Of a DNA stretch of 13,205 nucleotides, positions 7,780 through 13,205 are shown piece after piece (positions within the stretch are counted from its first letter, which is position 1; each line of letters begins with the position of its first letter). The translations under genes and the position numbers were made by a program. This stretch comes from Nitrospinota bacterium (lineage in GTDB: Bacteria; JADFOP01; DATKYB01), in contig DATKYB010000104.1 of the NCBI GenBank assembly GCA_035528715.1, forward strand, positions 1 through 13,205, given 5' to 3'. The notes beneath the pieces were generated by a model. It was not told the DNA's origin, ran no database searches, and worked only from the letters and a program-made list of their open reading frames with translations.

Positions 7780-7845
7780 AGGCTTGGCATTAAATAAATC
7801 CTTTAATATCATATATTTGATGCCTCAATTCTTTATGCGAAGCCT
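7780..7845 (+). other. Inverted-repeat element with two competing pairings in a 386-bp intergenic region
   Basis: No gene is seen between 7669 and 8054. Within this stretch GGCATTAAATA (7786-7796) can pair with TATTTGATGCC (7814-7824) over 11 positions, with one G-U wobble. AGGCTTGGCAT (7780-7790) can instead pair with ATGCGAAGCCT (7835-7845) over 10 of 11 positions. The GGCAT segment is shared, so the two long stems exclude each other, although the outer 6 bp (AGGCTT/AAGCCT) could enclose the first stem. Two weaker hairpins follow: AAAAAG/CTTTTT at 7863-7877 and GACAG/CTGTC near 7881-7918. No known riboswitch class is recognised, and no promoter clearly starts before 7780, so this could be an RNA leader or a DNA-level palindrome. 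Confidence 0.35.
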
Positions 7846-7944
7846 TGAATACTTCCCATAATAAAAAGTTTCTTTTTTAGGACAGGCCAAAATTATTCCT
7901 ATGGTAAATAGCTGTCTAGTATATTTCAAATTCCCTTTTTTAGC

Positions 7945-7974
7945 TTTACAAACTTCTTTCTTTTAAAATATACT
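7945..7974 (+). promoter_or_regulatory. Probable promoter for the ferritin-led operon
   Basis: TTTACA (7945-7950) is followed after 18 nt by TATACT (7969-7974); each hexamer matches consensus at 5 of 6 positions. Transcription would start near 7981, leaving a leader of about 74 nt before the ATG at 8055. No copy of the GACTA-type operator found near 12308 is visible here. Confidence 0.5.
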
Positions 7975-8054
7975 TCAGAAAATGAATTGCTCATGATAAA
8001 TAACGGCTAGAGGAACCATTTAAATTCTTTCTATTTTTCATAAAGGAGGTTAAT

Positions 8055-8360
8055 ATGCCAGAATTTGGAAGCCCATTTAGCGGAATGAAGGCTGATCGAA
8101 AATTAACCAAGGAGGAGCTGGTTCGGGCCATTCGTTTTATGGTTGCAGCCGAATATGAAGCAGTTCAGCTGTATGTCCAGCTTGCTGAATCTATCGATGA
8201 TAAGCTTTCCAAAGAGGTATTAATAGATATTGCAAATGAAGAGCGTATTCATGCAGGTGAATTCTTAAGACTCCTTAAACACTTGGCTCCTGATGAAGAA
8301 AAATTTTATCAAGAAGGGGCTGAGGAGGTTGAGGAAGAGATGAAAAAGCTTGGGCTTTAA
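8055..8360 (+). CDS. Encapsulated-ferritin-like (EncFtn-type) short ferritin-like protein
   Basis: This 101-residue protein resembles the short two-helix ferritins of the EncFtn type, which form their diiron site only after dimerisation and oxidise Fe(II) inside encapsulin shells. Helix 1 holds Glu33 in AAEYEAVQLY; helix 2 holds Glu63 and His66 in ANEERIHAGEF. The Glu-30-Glu-3-His spacing equals that of E32, E62 and H65 in Rhodospirillum rubrum EncFtn. The sequence also recalls the ferritin-like domain fused to the Pyrococcus furiosus encapsulin. The tail is acidic and ends EEMKKLGL, with no LTVGSLR-type cargo-loading peptide. No encapsulin gene lies next to it. AAAGGAGG lies 5 nt before the ATG, the strongest ribosome binding site in the window, so high expression is likely. 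Confidence 0.82.
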   Translation: MPEFGSPFSGMKADRKLTKEELVRAIRFMVAAEYEAVQLYVQLAESIDDKLSKEVLIDIANEERIHAGEFLRLLKHLAPDEEKFYQEGAEEVEEEMKKLGL

Positions 8361-8386
8361 GGGCTCCTCGTAATAAAAATATAGTT

Positions 8387-9355
8387 ATGAAGGCGATTCG
8401 AATACATGAATACGGAGGACCTGATGTTCTCCGTATTGAAGAAATTCCCCTGCCAGAACCAGGATCCGGTGAGGTCCGTGTCAAAATCGAAGTTGCAGGA
8501 GTTAACTATATTGACATATACCATCGAACAGGTCTCTATCCAAGCAAAATCCCCTTCTCACCAGGCATGGAAGGTGCTGGTGTTGTGGATGCTGTGGGAG
8601 ATAATGTTTCTGAGGTGGAGATAGGGGATCGCGTTGTCTATGCAATGCAACAAGGCTCCTATGCAGAATTTGCTGTTGTTCCCTCATGGAAGTTGGTGCA
8701 GTTACCAGAAAATCTTGATTTTCAGTCAGGAGCAGCAGTCATGCTTCAGGGAATGACCGCTCATTATTTAACACATAGTACGTATCCGTTAAAAAAAGGG
8801 GATACACTTCTTATCCACGCCGCAGCCGGTGGTGTCGGCCTCCTCCTTATTCAGATAGCAAAGCGCCTTGGTGCTAAGGTATTTGGTACTGTATCAACCA
8901 AAGAAAAGGCCTCTTTGGCAAAGGATGCAGGAGCAGATGAAATAATCTTATATACAGAGAGTGATTTTGAGGAGGGGGTAAAGAGATTAACGAATGATCA
9001 GGGGGTTGATGTTGTCTATGATTCCGTCGGGAAAACCACCTTTGAGGGAAGCCTCAATTGCTTGAGACCAAGGGGCTGTCTTGTTTCCTTTGGACAATCA
9101 AGTGGCCCAATCGCTCCATTCAATCCAGGAATATTGTCCGCTAAAGGGTCTCTTTTTCTTACACGTCCTACTTTGGCTCATTACGCAGCAAACCGTGATG
9201 AGCTTTTACGAAGAGCTGGAGAAATTTTTAAGTGGATTGCTAAAGGTGAATTAAAGCTGAGAATTGACAGAGTGTTTCCCCTTGAGAATGCTGCAGAGGC
9301 TCAAAAGCAACTGGAAGGAAGAAAGTCAACGGGAAAACTGCTGCTGGGTGTATAG
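8387..9355 (+). CDS. qor: NADPH:quinone oxidoreductase, zinc-free MDR superfamily
   Basis: This 322-residue protein is a zeta-crystallin-like quinone oxidoreductase of the medium-chain dehydrogenase/reductase superfamily, which reduces quinones or activated alkenes with NADPH. Residues 1-125 form the GroES-like domain (GVNYIDIYHRTGLYP near 40-54). The Rossmann domain begins with LIHAAAGGVGLLLIQIAKRLGA near 143, the AAxGGVG form of the NADPH loop. VVYDSVGKTTFEGSLNCLRPRG and GSLFLTRPTLAHY match the QOR subgroup closely. The zinc ligands of alcohol dehydrogenases are absent, as expected. It starts 26 bp after the ferritin-like gene; the Shine-Dalgarno sequence is poor, so it may depend on upstream translation. 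The true substrate cannot be told from sequence. Confidence 0.9.
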   Translation: MKAIRIHEYGGPDVLRIEEIPLPEPGSGEVRVKIEVAGVNYIDIYHRTGLYPSKIPFSPGMEGAGVVDAVGDNVSEVEIGDRVVYAMQQGSYAEFAVVPSWKLVQLPENLDFQSGAAVMLQGMTAHYLTHSTYPLKKGDTLLIHAAAGGVGLLLIQIAKRLGAKVFGTVSTKEKASLAKDAGADEIILYTESDFEEGVKRLTNDQGVDVVYDSVGKTTFEGSLNCLRPRGCLVSFGQSSGPIAPFNPGILSAKGSLFLTRPTLAHYAANRDELLRRAGEIFKWIAKGELKLRIDRVFPLENAAEAQKQLEGRKSTGKLLLGV

Positions 9356-9426
9356 GAAAAATAGAAAAGCCCCAACTCACTTTAATTTTTTGCAGGAGAA
9401 ATATTTTAATATTTCATAAAGAAGGT

Positions 9427-10188
9427 ATGTTACCAGAAAATACTATCGCTAAAAGAATTGTGGAATTGCTCCACCGAGAGGCAGAGAGGACCTTAGTTAA
9501 GGATATCCGTATTGGCCTTGGTTTCACCGCTGTTCAATTAGAAGATAACCGAACAGGTCTCGCCGCTGTCTTAAGAGAGGAGATTGGAGGAGGATGTACA
9601 ACTTTGAGTGATGCGGGGACACTAAAGGGAAAAGATGCAAGTTACCTTTTGGAAATGCTTTTGCATTCTGAATCGGTTGTCTCAAAATCGCTTGGCCTGG
9701 CCACTGCTAACTCCATTCTTTCGGGAAGAGACCTTCAAGGCATTGATCGAAGAGATACGATAGAGTTAATAAAATTGATCCCTGAGGACCGTGTTGCAAT
9801 GGTTGGACTTTTTAGGCCTCTCGTTTCAAAGATCAAAAGCATCACGTCTAATCTTACGATCATTGAAAAGGAAAGGGGTCAAGGAGAGGTGGTTTCTCCC
9901 AATAAAGGGAAAACCCCGCTTAAAAATTGTACCGTTGCTTTAATCACTGCCACATCTATCCTGAACAGTACATTAGAAGACATTCTCAATTCACTTGGTT
10001 CGACAAGAAGAGTTGTTCTTCTCGGACCCTCTACGCCTCTGGCTACAGAGATATTTTTTGATACGCCAATCAATCACCTGGCCAGTTCTCGGGTAATAAA
10101 CCCTGAGAAGATTTTACAGATTGTCTCTGAGGGAGGCGGGACAATGATAATGCGACCCTATTTGGATTTTATCAACCTCATCTTTTAG
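9427..10188 (+). CDS. DUF4213 / DUF364 family protein (putative heavy-metal chelation)
   Basis: The 253-residue protein fits a family with an N-terminal DUF4213 domain (about residues 5-90, enolase-N-like) and a C-terminal Rossmann-like DUF364 domain (about 110-250). The latter includes RVAMVGLFRPLVSKI, VALITATSILNSTLEDIL and VVLLGPSTPLATEIF. Pfam describes DUF364 as putative heavy-metal chelation; no reaction is established. Genes of this type are frequent in anaerobes, often near molybdate or other metal transport genes, though none is present here. The start is uncertain. GAAGG sits only 1 nt before the ATG at 9427, too close for normal use, while a good AGGAG at 9394-9398 is 4 nt before an in-frame ATT at 9403 that would add eight residues. 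It lies 71 bp after qor. Confidence 0.75.
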   Translation: MLPENTIAKRIVELLHREAERTLVKDIRIGLGFTAVQLEDNRTGLAAVLREEIGGGCTTLSDAGTLKGKDASYLLEMLLHSESVVSKSLGLATANSILSGRDLQGIDRRDTIELIKLIPEDRVAMVGLFRPLVSKIKSITSNLTIIEKERGQGEVVSPNKGKTPLKNCTVALITATSILNSTLEDILNSLGSTRRVVLLGPSTPLATEIFFDTPINHLASSRVINPEKILQIVSEGGGTMIMRPYLDFINLIF

Positions 10189-10229
10189 ATAAAGGATGAA
10201 AAAATCTAGCTAAAGAAGGGATGACGTTG

Positions 10230-10988
10230 ATGAAAAATAACCGAAAGAAGATTGTATCCTATCTGGATAAAGAGCTCAGAATATCTGAAATTAATGATCT
10301 CTCTTGTAATGGTCTTCAGGTTGAGGGGACAGAGAATATCAAGAGGATAGCTCTGGCTGTTGATGCCTGTATGGCGGTTTTTGAAAAGACCAGGAAAAAG
10401 AGATGCCAGATGATAATTGCTCATCACGGCCTGATCTGGGGCGGTATAAAATCTGTTTCAAAGACCATAAAGCAGAACCTCTCCTTTCTCCTAACAAATG
10501 AAATAAATCTCTATGCTGCCCACATTCCCCTTGATTTGCATCCCAAACTAGGAAACAATATCCAGCTCTGCAAGACGATCAATTTGAGAAAAATCAGAGA
10601 GTTTGGCGAGTATGAGGGAAACCTGATTGGTTTTGAAGGGGAGCTTATAAAAACCTTTTCTATAGAAGAGTTGACAAAAAGGATCAATCAAAAGATAGGG
10701 GGTGTTTCCAAGATATTACCCTTTGGAAAAGATAAGATTAAAAGGATAGGGATTGTTTCTGGTGGCGGTGCAAAAAGTCTGATAGAAGCCATAGAGAAGG
10801 ATTTGGATTGCTTTATTACTGGAGAACACGTTCATGAGAACTATCATCTGGCAAGAGAATCACGAATAAACGTTCTCTATATTAGACATTACCATTCAGA
10901 AAAACTAGGGGTCATTGCTTTGGGTAAAGATCTGGCGAAGAGGTTTGGGATAGAAACAATCTTTATTGAAGAACCTACACCAATTTAA
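10230..10988 (+). CDS. Nif3-like dinuclear metal centre protein
   Basis: This protein of about 252 residues belongs to the Nif3/YbgI/YqfO family (DUF34), toroidal hexamers with a dinuclear metal site, sometimes annotated as GTP cyclohydrolase I type 2; the cellular role is unsettled. Family motifs are plain: NDLSCNGLQVEG near residue 20, the metal-binding MIIAHHGLIWGG near residue 60, NLYAAHIPLDLHPKLGNN near residue 92, and the C-terminal site EHVHENYHLARE with VLYIRHYHSEKLGVIAL. It is the short form without the inserted PII-like domain. The ORF opens with ATG at 10221, but the GAAGGG there touches that codon. The ATG at 10230 (9-10 nt spacing) or the TTG at 10227 is a better start. It follows the DUF364 gene closely and is probably in the same operon. 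Confidence 0.88.
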   Translation: MKNNRKKIVSYLDKELRISEINDLSCNGLQVEGTENIKRIALAVDACMAVFEKTRKKRCQMIIAHHGLIWGGIKSVSKTIKQNLSFLLTNEINLYAAHIPLDLHPKLGNNIQLCKTINLRKIREFGEYEGNLIGFEGELIKTFSIEELTKRINQKIGGVSKILPFGKDKIKRIGIVSGGGAKSLIEAIEKDLDCFITGEHVHENYHLARESRINVLYIRHYHSEKLGVIALGKDLAKRFGIETIFIEEPTPI

Positions 10989-11029
10989 TCCTTGAATAAA
11001 GCAAAGCATTAAAAGGAAGTTCCAAATTG

Positions 11030-11791
11030 ATGGAGAAGAGAAGAATAAATAAAGGAAGCATATTAGAAGGTTTAATCAAACAATCTGTTTATGAGATAGC
11101 AGGAAGGAATCAGGAATATATTTATGGGTTTTCCTATGTTAAAGACTATGTACCTTCAAATGCCAAAGGATTGGATTATTGTATTACCATAGGGCTTAAA
11201 TTAGATGATGAAATTATCGATAGTATTTCTGATGGTCCTACTCGTAAATATTTAGAACATTACAGAGATGTAAATCAGAAACTTAGAGAGATATCGGATA
11301 AGATCAGGAATTCTATCGAAGAAAGTTTAGGATGCAGGGCCGTGGCTTTCCCTCCATCAACACCAGATGAAGTAAAAAAGACCTCTAAATTTCAAAAAGA
11401 ATTGAGCTCAGACTTTTCTCATAAGATTGGAGCCACAAGGAGCGGTCTGGGATGGATAGGAAAAACTGCTTTGCTTGTTTCTAAGAGATTTGGACCAAGG
11501 CTGAGGCTTGTTTCTGTTTTAACAGACTATAAGCTGAAGGTTGGTACGCCCTTAGAAAAAAGCTTATGCAATAACTGTACTATTTGTATTGAGAACTGTC
11601 CTGCAATGGCAGGATCGGATATAGATTGGAAACCGAAAATGAAGAGGGAGGAATTTTTTGATGCCTTTAGATGCATGGAAACCTGCAGGGAGTTAACAAA
11701 AGAACGCATCGGAGAAACAGAGCTTATCTGCGGTATTTGTGTGTCTCTCTGTCCTCAGGGCAGGTCAAAAGAGTGCTCATATAATAGGTGA
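11030..11791 (+). CDS. Short epoxyqueuosine-reductase-like double 4Fe-4S protein
   Basis: The protein of 253 residues resembles the iron-sulfur part of QueG, the cobalamin-dependent epoxyqueuosine reductase, but is about 100 residues shorter than typical QueG and lacks its C-terminal HEAT-like tRNA-binding region. GATRSGLGWIGKTALLVSKRFGPRLRLVSVLTD near residue 130 follows the QueG pattern. Two ferredoxin-like clusters are clear: C-x2-C-x2-C-x3-CP (CNNCTICIENCP, first Cys near 180) and a second set from FRCMETC plus CGICVSLCPQG near the C-terminus. Such short forms are common in anaerobes and archaea and their substrate is unknown, so a role in queuosine synthesis should not be assumed. TTG (11027) directly precedes ATG (11030); AAGGAAG lies 10 nt before the ATG. 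The stop is followed at once by the ribosome binding site of the cupin gene. Confidence 0.8.
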   Translation: MEKRRINKGSILEGLIKQSVYEIAGRNQEYIYGFSYVKDYVPSNAKGLDYCITIGLKLDDEIIDSISDGPTRKYLEHYRDVNQKLREISDKIRNSIEESLGCRAVAFPPSTPDEVKKTSKFQKELSSDFSHKIGATRSGLGWIGKTALLVSKRFGPRLRLVSVLTDYKLKVGTPLEKSLCNNCTICIENCPAMAGSDIDWKPKMKREEFFDAFRCMETCRELTKERIGETELICGICVSLCPQGRSKECSYNR

Positions 11792-11803
11792 GGAGGATAA
11801 AAT

Positions 11804-12160
11804 ATGAAGATAAGAAAGGACTCTTCGATTGAGGATAAGTGTGTTGATATGGAAGGAGCCAAGGATGTGACCATGAAGATTCTCATCGGACAGAACGAAG
11901 GCTCAGAAAAGATTATCATGAGGTATTTCAAGATACAGCCAGGAGGGCATACCCCTTTTCATAATCATCCTTATGAGCATGTGATTAAGATTGAGAAAGG
12001 ACAGGGAATAGCGGTTGATGCATCCAAAAAGGAGCATGTAATCTCAGTGGGGCAAAGCCTCTTTGTGGAGCCAAATGAAAATCATCAGTTCAAAAATACA
12101 TCCAAAGAAACCTTGGAACTTGTTTGCATTATTCCAAATCCAGAAAAGAACAAATCTTAG
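11804..12160 (+). CDS. Small single-domain cupin protein
   Basis: The 118-residue protein is one cupin beta-barrel. Cupin motif 1 is PGGHTPFHNHPYEHVIKIEKGQG, with likely metal ligands His53, His55 and either Glu58 or His59. Motif 2 is VGQSLFVEPNENHQFKNTS, giving the fourth ligand, the histidine in NENHQF. Cupins of this size include isomerases, dioxygenases and non-catalytic metal or ligand binders, and the sequence does not decide between them. AGGAGG is 7 nt before the ATG and begins on the last base of the previous stop codon, so it is tightly coupled to the QueG-like gene. It is the last gene of the operon; no convincing terminator is visible in the AT-rich 109 bp before the next promoter. 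Confidence 0.85.
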   Translation: MKIRKDSSIEDKCVDMEGAKDVTMKILIGQNEGSEKIIMRYFKIQPGGHTPFHNHPYEHVIKIEKGQGIAVDASKKEHVISVGQSLFVEPNENHQFKNTSKETLELVCIIPNPEKNKS

Positions 12161-12269
12161 TACATTGATTTAATTGAAGTTTTTAAGAAAGGCATCCTTA
12201 CTCGAAATTTTACTTATCCTCTGTTAAATTAATTTTCACAATAATCAATGCTAAAATTTAAAAAAAGGC

Positions 12270-12298
12270 TTGACAAAAAATAAGAATGATTGTATATT
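12270..12298 (+). promoter_or_regulatory. sigma70-type promoter of the Rrf2 regulator gene
   Basis: A perfect TTGACA (12270-12275) is followed after exactly 17 nt by TATATT (12293-12298). Transcription would start near 12305, inside the operator at 12302-12327, so a bound repressor would block initiation. This is one of the best promoter matches in the window. Confidence 0.75.
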
Positions 12299-12301
12299 TC
12301 C

Positions 12302-12327
12302 AAAAAAGACTAAAATAGTCCTATTTA
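12302..12327 (+). promoter_or_regulatory. Operator 1: IscR type 1-like palindrome at the Rrf2 gene start site
   Basis: The core GACTAAAATAGTC (12308-12320) is a perfect inverted repeat, GACTA-AAA-TAGTC, and fits the GACTRwwwYAGTC core of the E. coli IscR type 1 site. It begins 4 nt after the -10 and covers the expected start of transcription. A near copy lies at 12766-12791: 23 of 26 bases agree, including the flanking A-run and TATTTA. Autoregulation by the adjacent Rrf2 protein is the natural reading. Confidence 0.7.
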
Positions 12328-12340
12328 GACGGAGATATAA

Positions 12341-12751
12341 GTGAAGCTAAAAAGAAAAGGTGAATATGGGATTTTAGGAGTTACCTATATAGCACAGCAA
12401 GAAAAGGATATCGTTTATACAAGAGAAGTAGCAGAATCTTGGGAACTTCCAGAGAGCTTCTTAGCCAAGATATTTCAGAGACTTTCTAAAAATGGGATCT
12501 TAAATTCTTATAAAGGGGTTAGAGGTGGCTTTTCTTTGGCTAAATCTCCAGAAGAAATAACTCTAAAGGAGATTTTAGATATTGTTCAGGGACCAACAAC
12601 AATCGGCTGGTGTGAGGTTGATAATGAAAAATGTAATAGGTTTAAAAATTGTTCGTTATCAAAGGTTCTGGATAAAGTAAGAGATAATATGAAAAATATT
12701 TTTGAGAATACAACAATAGCTGATATTGCCAAAGAAAAGATAACAAAATAA
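12341..12751 (+). CDS. Rrf2 family transcriptional regulator, IscR-like with three Cys ligands
   Basis: This 136-residue protein is an Rrf2 winged-helix regulator. The DNA-binding part is residues 1-70: MKLKRKGEYGILGVTYIA, then YTREVAESWELPESFLAKIFQRLSKNGIL and the wing GVRGGFSLAKSPEEITL. The linker carries C91, C98 and C104 (C-x6-C-x5-C), close to C92, C98 and C104 of E. coli IscR and to the cluster ligands of NsrR, so an Fe-S cluster is likely to sense iron-sulfur status, oxygen or nitric oxide. It starts with GTG, backed by GGAG 6 nt upstream. An IscR-like operator overlaps its own promoter and a second lies before the sigma factor gene downstream. No isc or suf genes are in view, so it is not called iscR; which signal it senses is open. 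Confidence 0.9.
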   Translation: MKLKRKGEYGILGVTYIAQQEKDIVYTREVAESWELPESFLAKIFQRLSKNGILNSYKGVRGGFSLAKSPEEITLKEILDIVQGPTTIGWCEVDNEKCNRFKNCSLSKVLDKVRDNMKNIFENTTIADIAKEKITK

Positions 12752-12765
12752 TTTTTTTTATCCAT

Positions 12766-12791
12766 AAAAAAGACTAAATTGGTCTTATTTA
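12766..12791 (+). promoter_or_regulatory. Operator 2: second copy of the IscR-like site, before the sigma factor gene
   Basis: GACTAAATTGGTC (12772-12784) is the imperfect counterpart of operator 1, with AAGAC/GTCTT arms; the 26-bp block differs from operator 1 at three positions. It lies 15 bp after the Rrf2 stop codon and about 27 bp before the sigma factor ATG. A weak promoter, TTGCCA (12726-12731), 17 nt, TAATTT (12749-12754), may precede it. If instead the sigma gene is read through from the Rrf2 promoter, the site could act as a roadblock. Confidence 0.6.
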
Positions 12792-12817
12792 AAACTTCAT
12801 AGTGAAAGGAGAATTGA

Positions 12818-13205
12818 ATGGCTAATACAAATATTCAGAAAAAGGCAAGAGGAAATGGGATAGAAAGGAATAAGGTATTTAATCCTATTTCAATGTATTT
12901 AAAGGATATCTCGAAATTAGGATTATTAGACAGGGAAGAAGAGATAGAATTGGCAAGGAGGATTAGAAAGGGTGATAAAGAGGCCGAGAGGAGACTCGTG
13001 GAGGGAAATCTCCGTTTTGTTGTCAGTATCGCGAATAGATACAGGAGGCAGGACGTTCCTTTAGGCGATTTAATTAATGAGGGGAATATTGGATTAATAA
13101 GGGCAGCAAAGAAATTTGATCCTACAAAGGGGATCAAGTTTATCACCTATGCTGTTTGGTGGATTCGCACTTCAATCAGGCATGCCCTTGCAAAACAGCA
13201 AGGGG
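12818..13205 (+). CDS. sigma70-family RNA polymerase sigma factor, 5' part only
   Basis: The frame is open from an ATG at 12818 (AAAGGAG 6 nt upstream) to the window end, giving 129 residues of a sigma factor. Residues 22-50 (NPISMYLKDISKLGLLDREEEIELARRI) are region 1.2. Residues 60-128 are region 2, with NLRFVVSIANRYRRQDVPLGDLINEGNIGL (2.1-2.2), then FDPTKGIKFITYAVWWIRTSIRHALAKQ (2.3-2.4). Region 1.1 of housekeeping RpoD is absent, so this looks like a group 2 or other alternative sigma factor. In region 2.4, Thr118 and Arg121 stand where E. coli RpoD has Gln437 and Thr440, residues that read the -12 base pair, hinting at an altered -10 preference. An IscR-like operator precedes it. Regions 3 and 4 are outside the window. 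Confidence 0.9.
   Translation, partial: MANTNIQKKARGNGIERNKVFNPISMYLKDISKLGLLDREEEIELARRIRKGDKEAERRLVEGNLRFVVSIANRYRRQDVPLGDLINEGNIGLIRAAKKFDPTKGIKFITYAVWWIRTSIRHALAKQQG

Noticed and set aside
7863-7878. AAAAAG-TTT-CTTTTTT hairpin as a terminator
   Set aside because: The stem has a single G-C pair and a 3-nt loop, so it would be very weak; no gene ends just upstream on the plus strand.
10196-10213. Five-codon leader frame (MKKSS) with AAAGG before it, upstream of the Nif3-like gene
   Set aside because: It is too short to judge, with no hairpin or rare-codon run pointing to attenuation; it probably arises by chance in the AT-rich spacer.

Overview
The window comes from an AT-rich bacterium, roughly 38-42% GC by eye, with strong Shine-Dalgarno sites and frequent AGA/AGG arginine codons. 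The gene content suggests an anaerobe or microaerophile: an NfnAB-type flavoprotein pair, a B12-binding radical SAM protein, an EncFtn-like ferritin, a DUF364 protein, a short QueG-like iron-sulfur protein and an IscR-like Rrf2 regulator. This mix is common in Desulfobacterota and related uncultured anaerobes. That placement is inference; no rRNA or other phylogenetic marker is present.

Layout. (1) 1-804, minus strand: the 5' part of a B12-binding radical SAM gene, cut by the window edge, preceded by an unrecognised four-helix membrane protein gene. (2) 984-2675, plus strand: coaD and a class I aspartate aminotransferase behind a good sigma70-type promoter, closed by a hairpin terminator. (3) 2795-5063, plus strand: nfnA and nfnB, overlapping by 11 bp, with their own promoter. 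(4) 5089-7668, minus strand: nadK then recN, converging on nfnB. (5) 7669-8054: a 386-bp intergenic region holding the nadK promoter, an inverted-repeat element with two alternative pairings, and a promoter for the next operon. (6) 8055-12160, plus strand: six closely spaced genes, EncFtn-like ferritin, quinone oxidoreductase, DUF4213/DUF364 protein, Nif3-like protein, short QueG-like Fe-S protein and cupin; most belong to families that bind metals or Fe-S clusters. (7) 12270-13205, plus strand: an Rrf2/IscR-like regulator with three conserved cysteines, then a sigma70-family sigma factor cut by the window end.

The most notable signal is a 26-bp sequence found upstream of both the Rrf2 gene (12302-12327) and the sigma factor gene (12766-12791), with only three differences. 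Its core, GACTAAAATAGTC, fits the GACTRwwwYAGTC core of type 1 IscR sites. This points to an Fe-S or redox-sensing repressor that controls itself and a sigma factor. The sigma factor carries non-housekeeping residues at two positions that in RpoD read the -10 element, so the pair may be a compact redox-to-sigma switch.

The other genes are mostly core metabolism: CoA synthesis (coaD), amino-acid nitrogen transfer (aspC), NADPH/NADH/ferredoxin balancing (nfnAB), NADP supply (nadK) and double-strand break repair (recN). No CRISPR array, tRNA, rRNA or insertion sequence was seen.
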